NCBI RefSeq assembly: GCF_002920895.1
Contig: NZ_PQVG01000002.1
Location: forward strand, 485,043 to 549,042
Length of the DNA stretch: 64,000 nucleotides
Reading direction: 5' to 3'
Origin: Flavobacterium alvei
GTDB lineage: Bacteria; Bacteroidota; Bacteroidia; Flavobacteriales; Flavobacteriaceae
Of the stretch, positions 57,591 through 64,000 are shown one piece after another; the stretch's first letter is position 1; each line of letters starts with the position of its first letter. The notes under the pieces were generated by a model. The model had not been told where the DNA came from, searched no databases, and saw only the letters and a list, made by a program, of their open reading frames with translations. The position numbers were made by a program, and so were the translations under genes.

Positions 57591-57938
57591 TTTCATTATA
57601 GACAATAATATATACTCAACCATCCTTTCGTTAATTATTAAATAATCATCCTTATTTTAATATTTATATAAATAAGCAACTAATCCAAACCATTATTAAA
57701 CTTAAACTACTTAATTTTTAATATATAATAAAAAAAATTGCAACAGCAGACCTTCCAATGCCAAAATAAAATTGTTTTGACACAATGTAACTGGGTAAAA
57801 AAATGGAATTCTTCTTTTTTACAATAAAATACATCAGCTTTTAATAACTAAATTGATTCCTAATTTGGAAAAACTGTGGTAAGTTTTTTTATCTACCAAA
57901 TAGTTACATTACTTTTAATAAATTTATAAAAACAAATT
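57591..57938. other. 348-base AT-rich intergenic gap
   Basis: This gap between the NYN-LOTUS gene and endonuclease III holds no supportable gene. It contains only T/A-rich stretches and short ORFs, no stable long hairpin and no repeat that I could identify; a promoter for the downstream gene is expected here, but no clear TAnnTTTG box was seen within 40 bases of the ATG at 57939. Confidence 0.6.
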
Positions 57939-58595
57939 ATGAATTTATTTGAAGATTCTAATGAATGGACAGAAAAACTAGATCCCATTCTAAGCAAATA
58001 CAAAGACCGAAAACACCCGTTGGACTATCATAATTTGTATCAATTAATGGTAATGGTAGTTCTTTCTGCCCAGGATTCGGATGCCAATATCAACAAAATT
58101 GCTCCTGCTTTATTCAAAGTTTTTCCGAATATGGAAAGTCTGTCTGTTTCAAATGTGGGCGCCTTAATTCCTCATATTTCCAAAGTGAGGAATTTTGGAA
58201 CCAAAGCCAATTGGCTGATAGAAATTGCTCAAACCATCCAAAAAGACGAAAATATTCCCCTCACGATGGACGGATTAACCGCTTTGAAAGGCATTGGGCG
58301 AAAATCAACCAATGTCATTATGCGTGAAGCCAATGTTCCCGTGAAAGGAATTATCGCCGATTTACACGTAATCCGTGTAGCTCCCAGAATTGGATTAATT
58401 CCAGAATCAAAGGACGGAGTTAAAGTCGAAAAACAATTGATGCAAGTATTGCCGAAGGAAATTTGGGAAGAAATAGGTATGGCTATTTCGTTTTTGGGAA
58501 GAGAAATTTGTAGGCCACAGCCTAAGTGTGGGGAATGTCCAGTTAATGGGATTTGTGAGTATCATAAAACCTTTAAATCAGAACATCCTCAATAA
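57939..58595 (+). CDS. nth: Endonuclease III-like DNA glycosylase, divergent
   Basis: The 218-residue HhH-GPD glycosylase has the hairpin LKGIGRKSTNVIMREA with the catalytic Lys (GRKS), and an Asp in ADLHVIRVAP in place of the usual VDTHxxR motif. The 4Fe-4S cluster is CRPQPKCGECPVNGIC, spaced C-x5-C-x2-C-x5-C, one residue shorter in the first loop than the C-x6-C-x2-C-x5-C of E. coli Nth. It removes oxidised pyrimidines. Its 3' end overlaps res by 23 bases on the opposite strand. Confidence 0.88.
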   Translation: MNLFEDSNEWTEKLDPILSKYKDRKHPLDYHNLYQLMVMVVLSAQDSDANINKIAPALFKVFPNMESLSVSNVGALIPHISKVRNFGTKANWLIEIAQTIQKDENIPLTMDGLTALKGIGRKSTNVIMREANVPVKGIIADLHVIRVAPRIGLIPESKDGVKVEKQLMQVLPKEIWEEIGMAISFLGREICRPQPKCGECPVNGICEYHKTFKSEHPQ

Positions 58596-61536
58596 TTTGC
58601 TTCATTTTTGTGTTACTCATCTGTTCGTGAAAAGCCACTGAATAGCCATCTATTGTTAATTGCTTGAAAAATTCTTTCGCACAACTTATTTTTACAGATT
58701 CAATATTTCTTAAATCAGATTCATTTTTAACATCTTTAGTTTCAACAATAATATTTAAAATTTTATTTCCATCCGATTTTTTTACTACGTACATAAAATC
58801 TGGACTATAGGATTGACCTGTAATTGTTGGAATAGAGATACTTCTTCTTGGTATTTTTCCGTAAACAACGACTTCTTGCACCTGTTCTAAAATATTGTCT
58901 TTTTCTAATGGTGAATCAAAAGCAAACCTATCGTACAAATATTTTTCTGACGGATTTCCTTCAATAAATTTTGTTCCAATTATTCCTTGCGTTATTTCTG
59001 AACGTGGAGTTCCATTTGCAAAAGTCAAAGCAGTAGCATTCAATTTAATATTTGTTTTACCATAAGAAAATCTACCCGCAAGATTATTAGTTTTCCAGTC
59101 GTTGAATTTTGAAACAAAATTCGCCACGCTAAACTCATTTATTTTATCTTTATCTATTTCATTAGACGTTGCATATTGAATCAATGCCTGATTTAATAAT
59201 AGAATCGGAATATTAGTTTGCTTGTTTATTCTTTTTAAGAATTCACCGTAAGGCAATCTTTTAATGATTTTATATTGAATTCCACTACTTTCGTTTAACA
59301 TCATTAAACCATCATCCGAAGTATTCAATTCTTGTCTTGAACTTGATATAATAACATCCGTAAAAACGTCTTTTTTGAAAAGACCTACTAATTCATTTTT
59401 TAAATAATCGTCGTTTTCTATTTTCTCATAAAACAACAAATACTTTTGACTTATGGCTTCCCACAAACTTTTCAATTCATTGTATTGTGCAGGTCTAATC
59501 TTTACTTTCCGCTCTTTACCTTTATTATTATCAACAATTTTTCCAGTACTTAATCCTGCTGCAAAATCTGGATATTCATCAAAAAACTGATTTGAATTTT
59601 CAATTACTACATTTTTATTTCTATCAATGAATTTTTTAATCAACAAGTCCGTAAATAAATCATCCGAGCTTAGTCCTAATTTTTCGGCTACTTTTTGGAG
59701 ACGTTCTTCGGTTATAACAAAACCTTTTGGCAATTCATCGTTAATTTCTTTGACTAATTTTTCAGCAAAATCAGCTTCAGTAAAATCAATAATATAATTG
59801 AGTTTAAAGTCTTCATTGGATATTCTATTTCCGTTTTCATCAACGGGCAAACGCAAACCCCGCCCAACCTCTTGAATTTTGCTATTTTCACTACCACTGG
59901 AACGCAATTTTGTAATGGTAAATACATTCGGATTATCCCAACCTTCTTTCAAAGTCCATTTAGAAAACAAAAAACGCCTTGTATTCAGTTTTCCATCATC
60001 CAATTTTATGGATAGTAATTTCTTCTTGTCAAATAAAATTTCGTTGATTTGATTGGCTATTTCTTCATCCGAATTAGTGTTGTCTTGCGAAAAATAACCT
60101 GCGTGACAACCCGAAATATCTAATTTGGATGCTTGTAAATAGTCAATATAATCGCTGTCATTCTCAACCGAAAGTGTTGGCAAAACTTCGTTTATCTTTT
60201 CTAATAATAGCTTTTCAAAAGTATTTTTTAGATAGGTTTCTTTTTCACTTTTATCATCTTTTCTGTAGGAATGAATATCATCAATAAAAAAAAGTGCCAA
60301 TGTTTTAATCTTAAACTTTCTATCAAAATTGATTTTCTCGGTTTCAAAATGTCGGTCAATTGCTAATTTCAGCATTTGTTCTTGATAAGACGATGAATAA
60401 ATATCATTAACAAACTCTTCCCCTTGAAACTTGGTCTGACCATTTGATAATTCAATATAATTGGTGCCGATTGCTTCAATAATAATTCCTTCCAGTTCTG
60501 TTGAAATTAAAGACAAACTATCTCCTTTCTTTAGTTCAAAAGATTTTGTTGTATTCCCTTTTTGAATGTAATTCAGCTTAACTGCTGTTTTGCTTTGAAC
60601 CGATATGATTTTTACCTTATCGTCTTTGTTCGATAAAGGTTCAAAATGTTCTTTCGCAATTCCTTTTATCAAATTTTGATTAAAAGCGTCACAAGCATTT
60701 AAGTTGTACAATAGATTATGATAATCCTTGATTGTTTTTTTGGCAACTCCTTTTCCAACTGTCACAGTGGGAAATGTAGCTCCAAACCGAATAATGCATT
60801 GTGGCTGAATATCATTGGTAATAAACTCAAATGTTTTTTGTTCTTTAGAAAAACGGTGAGGTTCATCAATAATCAAGAAAGGTTTTGTTGCTTTTAAAGC
60901 ATCAACTGGGCGATGAAATCCCTCTGGTCCATAATCATAATCATCCCGATTCAACATCGCATCTTTCCTATTGCTAAATAATGCCATATTAGTCAGCAAT
61001 ACATATATTTTATTAGCATTTTGGCTCGAACCCTTAACAAAATCACTAACGGTACTCGGAAAAAACTTTTTCCCTTTTTTAGTTTTACCTGCTTCTAAAA
61101 CCTGCAATTCTATTTCAGTTCCATAACCACAAACGTCTTTAAAATGTTTTTTGGTGTAACTGTCTTGAATAAATTGTTTCGTTCCTGCTTTGATGGCAAG
61201 CGTTGGCACAACAATTATAAATTTATTAATCTTGAATTTTTTATGAAGTTCAAATATCGTGGCAACTTGTACATAAGTTTTCCCTGTTCCAGTTTCCATT
61301 TTAATATCCAGATTCAAATAGTTTTGAATACCATTCAAATTCACGTATTCCAAATCAACAGTATTCCCTTTTTGTACGAACTTGATGCGTTCCAGTAATA
61401 ATTCTTTATCTAAATCTAGAATAGGATTAGAATAATACCTATTACTTTTCTCAAAACTGCCTTCTCCAAAAACATTGCTAATGGCGTTAACTGCTTTTTC
61501 TTGATGAGGCAAACCATTTTTTAAGATTAATTCCAT
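58573..61536 (-). CDS. res: Type III restriction enzyme, Res subunit
   Basis: The 987-residue ATP-dependent nuclease has an SF2 helicase core: Walker A TGTGKTY (near residue 83), DEPH (near 221), QEVGRGLRLPV motif VI (near 555), and a C-terminal nuclease of PD-(D/E)xK type: SPDFMYVV ... IVETKD (near 912-930). It cuts DNA only in complex with Mod and after translocation between two head-to-head sites. It starts 2 bases after the mod stop on the same strand. Its last 23 bases overlap the convergent endonuclease III gene. Confidence 0.95.
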   Translation of the reverse strand: MELILKNGLPHQEKAVNAISNVFGEGSFEKSNRYYSNPILDLDKELLLERIKFVQKGNTVDLEYVNLNGIQNYLNLDIKMETGTGKTYVQVATIFELHKKFKINKFIIVVPTLAIKAGTKQFIQDSYTKKHFKDVCGYGTEIELQVLEAGKTKKGKKFFPSTVSDFVKGSSQNANKIYVLLTNMALFSNRKDAMLNRDDYDYGPEGFHRPVDALKATKPFLIIDEPHRFSKEQKTFEFITNDIQPQCIIRFGATFPTVTVGKGVAKKTIKDYHNLLYNLNACDAFNQNLIKGIAKEHFEPLSNKDDKVKIISVQSKTAVKLNYIQKGNTTKSFELKKGDSLSLISTELEGIIIEAIGTNYIELSNGQTKFQGEEFVNDIYSSSYQEQMLKLAIDRHFETEKINFDRKFKIKTLALFFIDDIHSYRKDDKSEKETYLKNTFEKLLLEKINEVLPTLSVENDSDYIDYLQASKLDISGCHAGYFSQDNTNSDEEIANQINEILFDKKKLLSIKLDDGKLNTRRFLFSKWTLKEGWDNPNVFTITKLRSSGSENSKIQEVGRGLRLPVDENGNRISNEDFKLNYIIDFTEADFAEKLVKEINDELPKGFVITEERLQKVAEKLGLSSDDLFTDLLIKKFIDRNKNVVIENSNQFFDEYPDFAAGLSTGKIVDNNKGKERKVKIRPAQYNELKSLWEAISQKYLLFYEKIENDDYLKNELVGLFKKDVFTDVIISSSRQELNTSDDGLMMLNESSGIQYKIIKRLPYGEFLKRINKQTNIPILLLNQALIQYATSNEIDKDKINEFSVANFVSKFNDWKTNNLAGRFSYGKTNIKLNATALTFANGTPRSEITQGIIGTKFIEGNPSEKYLYDRFAFDSPLEKDNILEQVQEVVVYGKIPRRSISIPTITGQSYSPDFMYVVKKSDGNKILNIIVETKDVKNESDLRNIESVKISCAKEFFKQLTIDGYSVAFHEQMSNTKMKQIIEDVLI

Positions 61537-61538
61537 AG

Positions 61539-63479
61539 TTAGTACCTTACATCAATATTGATTTTCAAATTCTTTTCGCTATCATTCAGAATCTTTAAAT
61601 TCTTTTCTAACATTTCAGTAACAGACCATTCGTTAAAACTATAACCAAACAGCACAATGTTTTCTGGATTAAAACCAGCAATCGTATCGTATTTTTCGAA
61701 AAGAACTACCATTGCATCCTGAGTAAAATCAGAATTGATAAGATATAAATGTTTCTTGCAGTAATAAGCGGTATAGCCTTTTAAGTTTATAGCTTCAACT
61801 TTTGCATTCAATCCGTATCCATCATTGTTGAGCCAAGTCGTCAATACTGTTTCTGTACCAAAATCGTCTAAAATAGTAGCATCCCCAAGCAATCCAGCTT
61901 TATCAAATGTTTCGCATTTATCTAAAGTATTTTGATTGGGTTCGTTGAGAATAAAATGTTTGAAACCGTAATCAATTACCGCATTTGTTTCTTCTTTTAT
62001 CTTTTTTGATGCCCTAATGATTCTTTCAATTCCAACATAATCTAATGTTGTTGGTCTATTAATAGAAGTTAGAAAATCAAAAGCTGTTTTTTGACTCAAA
62101 TCCTTCGGGTTTAAAACTTCTGGAAGTTGTATCGAGATAAATTTTCGTTTACCATCTGCTTTATCATTTGCATTAATATCTAATACAGCTTGGGCACTTG
62201 ATGCACTACCGGAAAAAAAATCAACAATTAAAGAATTATTATCGTGGTTAGTTGCTGATTCAATTAGATATTTTAGAAGGCTAACTGGTTTGGGAAAACT
62301 AAATATTTTACTGTCAAATAGTTTGGCAATATCTTTTGTACCATCCTGACTCATTCCGACTTCTTTAGGCAAATTGGTACTTACTGGTAGAAATCCAAAC
62401 ATTTCGCCTGTCTTCTTCTCATCATCTTCTTTAAAATATCTTAATACAGGTTTAGAAATTTTAAGAAAGTCATAGTCCCCAGGATATACAATCCTATTTT
62501 CTTTTTCAAACCCTTTAATCGATTCGGTCGTAACACGCCAAACAGCATTTGGATTTACAGGATATTCATTTCCACTTTTAGGATCTACTATTGTAAAATT
62601 ACTATTTGGTCTCTCATCAGCATTTCTTTGAGTTGTCATATCGTGAATTCTCCAAGGTCTATTCGGAAAATCATCGGATTCATAGTACTTACGAGAGCCT
62701 CCTTTCATAGAAGCAATAAAATCTTTTTTTGAGTAACTAATAATTGATTCATAATCTTGAGAAACTCCAAAAGGGACATCACTCTTTGCTGTCCTTTTTC
62801 TCCAAGGAAAAGTTGCTACAAAGCATTCCTCCCCAAAAATATCATCACATAGCAATTTCAAATTTGCCTGTTCATTATCATCAATGGAGATAAAAATCAC
62901 TCCATCATCCTTCAATAAATCATTTGCTAATTGCAATCTTGAGTACATAAACATTAACCAAGCTGAATGTGATGCCGAATTTCTTTTGGTTAAATCCAAA
63001 ATTCTTTTGGCTTGTGTTTCGTCAACGCTTAATTTATCTTGTAATTCATCAACCGTAAAATTGAAATTGTCTTTATACACAAATCCGTCACTCCCTGTGT
63101 TGTAAGGTGGGTCTATATAAATACATTTTACGCTTTTAGAATAGGATTTCAATAAATGCTTCAATCCGTCAAGATTATCGCCACTAATGTAGATGTTCTC
63201 GCTGTTCTTGTTTTCGGGTAAATTATTGTGGTCTGTATTGGGCGTAATTACTGTTGTTGTATCCAAAGAAGCCAAAAGTTTAGCATAACTTTTACCAAGA
63301 AATTTAAGTTCGTATCCTTCGTGAACAACATCTACTTTGTCTTTCAATTCTTCCTTAAATCTTTCCATATCAAAACTACCGTCTTTTTTAAAACAAGACG
63401 AAAAGTGTTCCTTTAAAATGGAAATTGCAGTATCATTAATGGAAATATTTTCGTTACTACGTGCTATATCTTTTATCAT
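61539..63479 (-). CDS. mod: Type III DNA methyltransferase, Mod subunit
   Basis: The 646-residue N6-adenine methyltransferase of beta class has motif IV DPPYNTGSDGFVYKDNF (near residue 125) before the SAM motif I DFFSGSASSAQAV (near 421), the order expected for type III Mod. The central variable region between them is the target recognition domain, so the site cannot be read. It gives the specificity for both methylation and restriction. No simple repeat that would allow phase variation was seen in the gene. The region upstream to the rRNA operon carries a structured element. Confidence 0.95.
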   Translation of the reverse strand: MIKDIARSNENISINDTAISILKEHFSSCFKKDGSFDMERFKEELKDKVDVVHEGYELKFLGKSYAKLLASLDTTTVITPNTDHNNLPENKNSENIYISGDNLDGLKHLLKSYSKSVKCIYIDPPYNTGSDGFVYKDNFNFTVDELQDKLSVDETQAKRILDLTKRNSASHSAWLMFMYSRLQLANDLLKDDGVIFISIDDNEQANLKLLCDDIFGEECFVATFPWRKRTAKSDVPFGVSQDYESIISYSKKDFIASMKGGSRKYYESDDFPNRPWRIHDMTTQRNADERPNSNFTIVDPKSGNEYPVNPNAVWRVTTESIKGFEKENRIVYPGDYDFLKISKPVLRYFKEDDEKKTGEMFGFLPVSTNLPKEVGMSQDGTKDIAKLFDSKIFSFPKPVSLLKYLIESATNHDNNSLIVDFFSGSASSAQAVLDINANDKADGKRKFISIQLPEVLNPKDLSQKTAFDFLTSINRPTTLDYVGIERIIRASKKIKEETNAVIDYGFKHFILNEPNQNTLDKCETFDKAGLLGDATILDDFGTETVLTTWLNNDGYGLNAKVEAINLKGYTAYYCKKHLYLINSDFTQDAMVVLFEKYDTIAGFNPENIVLFGYSFNEWSVTEMLEKNLKILNDSEKNLKINIDVRY

Positions 63480-63622
63480 AATGTGTTTTTAAAATTGATT
63501 TTAAATGAGTATTTCTAAAAATCAATACATTATGAAGTTGAAATTTTACATCTAATTATTGCGTATGGTTTCATATTTTTGTCGAGTGACAAAAAAATAG
63601 GCGCAGGCTAATTGCAATGCTC

Positions 63623-63735
63623 GTATCTGAGGTGGTCGAATACCCTACCTACAAAGCAAAGCAACGCCCACGCCTACGCGTGAACGTTAGCTTAAACTCT
63701 CCCGTAGGTATTTGAAATTTCGACCTTTCAGATAC
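63623..63735. repeat. Multi-helix imperfect inverted repeat upstream of mod
   Basis: Paired segments from outside in: GTATCTGA (63623-63630) with TCAGATAC (63728-63735), GGTCGAA (63634-63640) with TTCGACC (63719-63725), TACCTAC (63646-63652) with GTAGGTA (63704-63710), then an inner hairpin CACGC-CTAC-GCGTG (63669-63673, 63678-63682), flanked by AACG/CGTT. The folded structure spans 113 bases in an otherwise AT-rich region. It could be a structured RNA, an R-M control leader or a mobile-element remnant; the sequence does not decide. Confidence 0.75.
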
Positions 63736-63881
63736 AGGATTTTTCGCTAAACGCTAATTTTATGTGTCTTTAGTTATTTTATATCTTTCTATTTTTATTG
63801 GATAACAAATATAGTTTATTAATTTTTATTGAAATAAGAGATTTAGGATTGATTCCAAAAAAAACTCAATTTTTTCCAAAC

Positions 63882-63913
63882 AAAAAACCCTTCATCGATA
63901 GATGAAGGGTTTT
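63882..63913 (-). terminator. Terminator of the rRNA operon
   Basis: On the minus strand AAAACCCTTCATC pairs exactly (13 bp) with GATGAAGGGTTTT around a 4-base loop and is followed by T residues. It is about 30 bases after the 5S gene end. Confidence 0.88.
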
Positions 63914-63918
63914 AAAAG

Positions 63919-63939
63919 AATCTGAAACAAGTTCAGATT
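63919..63939 (-). repeat. Short perfect hairpin just after 5S rRNA
   Basis: AATCTGAA (63919-63926) and TTCAGATT (63932-63939) pair exactly around ACAAG. It lies between the 5S end and the terminator and may be a processing stem. Confidence 0.6.
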
Positions 63940-63942
63940 AAA

Positions 63943-64000
63943 GAAAGGCGACGACATACTCTCCCACAAAATTGCAGTACCATCTGCGCAGGCGGGCTTA
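63943..64000 (-). rRNA. rrf: 5S rRNA, 3' end only
   Basis: The minus-strand reading ends with GGGAGAGTATGTCGTCGCC plus TTTC, and has GCGCAGATGGTACTGC, which are typical of the 3' half of Bacteroidota 5S rRNA. The gene continues beyond the right edge, with 23S and 16S expected upstream of it there. The exact 3' end is uncertain by a few bases. Confidence 0.88.

Larger units (their letters stand above)
63480..63942. other. 463-base gap between mod and the rRNA operon
   Basis: No gene is supported here. From the left: an AT-rich leader of mod; a GC-richer structured segment (about 63600-63740); an AT-rich stretch; the rRNA terminator; and a short hairpin before the 5S gene. mod reads away from it and the rRNA operon reads into it on the same strand. 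Confidence 0.7.

Noticed and set aside
61539..63479. Phase-variable simple repeats in mod
   Set aside because: No run of tetra- or pentanucleotide repeats was seen in the gene.
63600..63740. Integron attC-like site
   Set aside because: The fold has several paired arms, but the required conserved core GTTRRRY with a matching partner was not found and there is no integrase or cassette array nearby.

Overview
The window is a stretch of an AT-rich Bacteroidota chromosome, almost certainly Flavobacterium or a close relative in the Flavobacteriaceae. The evidence is: promoter boxes of the Bacteroidota form TAnnTTTG just upstream of many genes; proteins with type IX secretion (T9SS) type A and type B C-terminal sorting domains; a PafA-type phosphatase; a TonB receptor paired with a DUF4249 lipoprotein; a long NusB; a PUR-domain protein; and a 5S rRNA end of flavobacterial type. 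No phage, integrase, transposase, CRISPR array or tRNA gene was recognised.

Layout. 1-4.2 kb: end of gltB, gltD (glutamate synthase), lysA and a small OB-fold lipoprotein. 4.4-12.2 kb: a minus-strand block with pafA, a flavin-dependent oxidoreductase, a secreted subtilase, mnmA, an alpha/beta hydrolase and a MORN-type protein. 12.5-21.4 kb: a small zinc-ribbon protein, a conserved unknown, and two tandem giant T9SS type B surface proteins. 21.5-34.4 kb: typA, a PAS histidine kinase with a stand-alone receiver, pyrD, prmA, clpS, a split YeeE/YedE transporter, kdsA, an outer-membrane barrel, hemG, a transglutaminase-like protein and pepT. 34.5-44.1 kb: a Lys/Ala-rich histone-like protein, yajC, nusB, an ABC exporter, a PUR protein, a cyclophilin-FKBP fusion, a cupin, trmD, rplS and monomeric isocitrate dehydrogenase. 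44.2-51.9 kb: small AHSA1/VOC/DUF1801 proteins, a TonB receptor with its DUF4249 lipoprotein, thiamine pyrophosphokinase, rlmF and an unknown. 51.9-57.6 kb: a sulfurtransferase with a small hydrolase, a serine-palmitoyltransferase-like enzyme (probably cysteate acyltransferase for sulfonolipids), DUF2157 and GDYXXLXY membrane proteins, and a NYN-LOTUS protein. 57.9-64 kb: a divergent endonuclease III, a type III restriction-modification system (res, mod), a highly structured intergenic segment, and the 3' end of an rRNA operon (5S rRNA, minus strand).

Most of the window is housekeeping and ordinary flavobacterial surface biology. The signals least explained by genes are non-coding. First, two copies of a dispersed hairpin element (40288-40369 plus strand, 54794-54874 minus strand) share conserved ends but have a central stem whose sequence differs completely while its pairing is kept. 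Second, a 24-bp perfect palindrome lies at 4271-4327. Third, a multi-helix stem at 63623-63735 lies between the type III R-M system and the rRNA operon. Also notable are a two-domain VOC gene without a normal start codon that lies in frame behind the previous gene's stop, and a set of terminators sharing an AATCCCA core.
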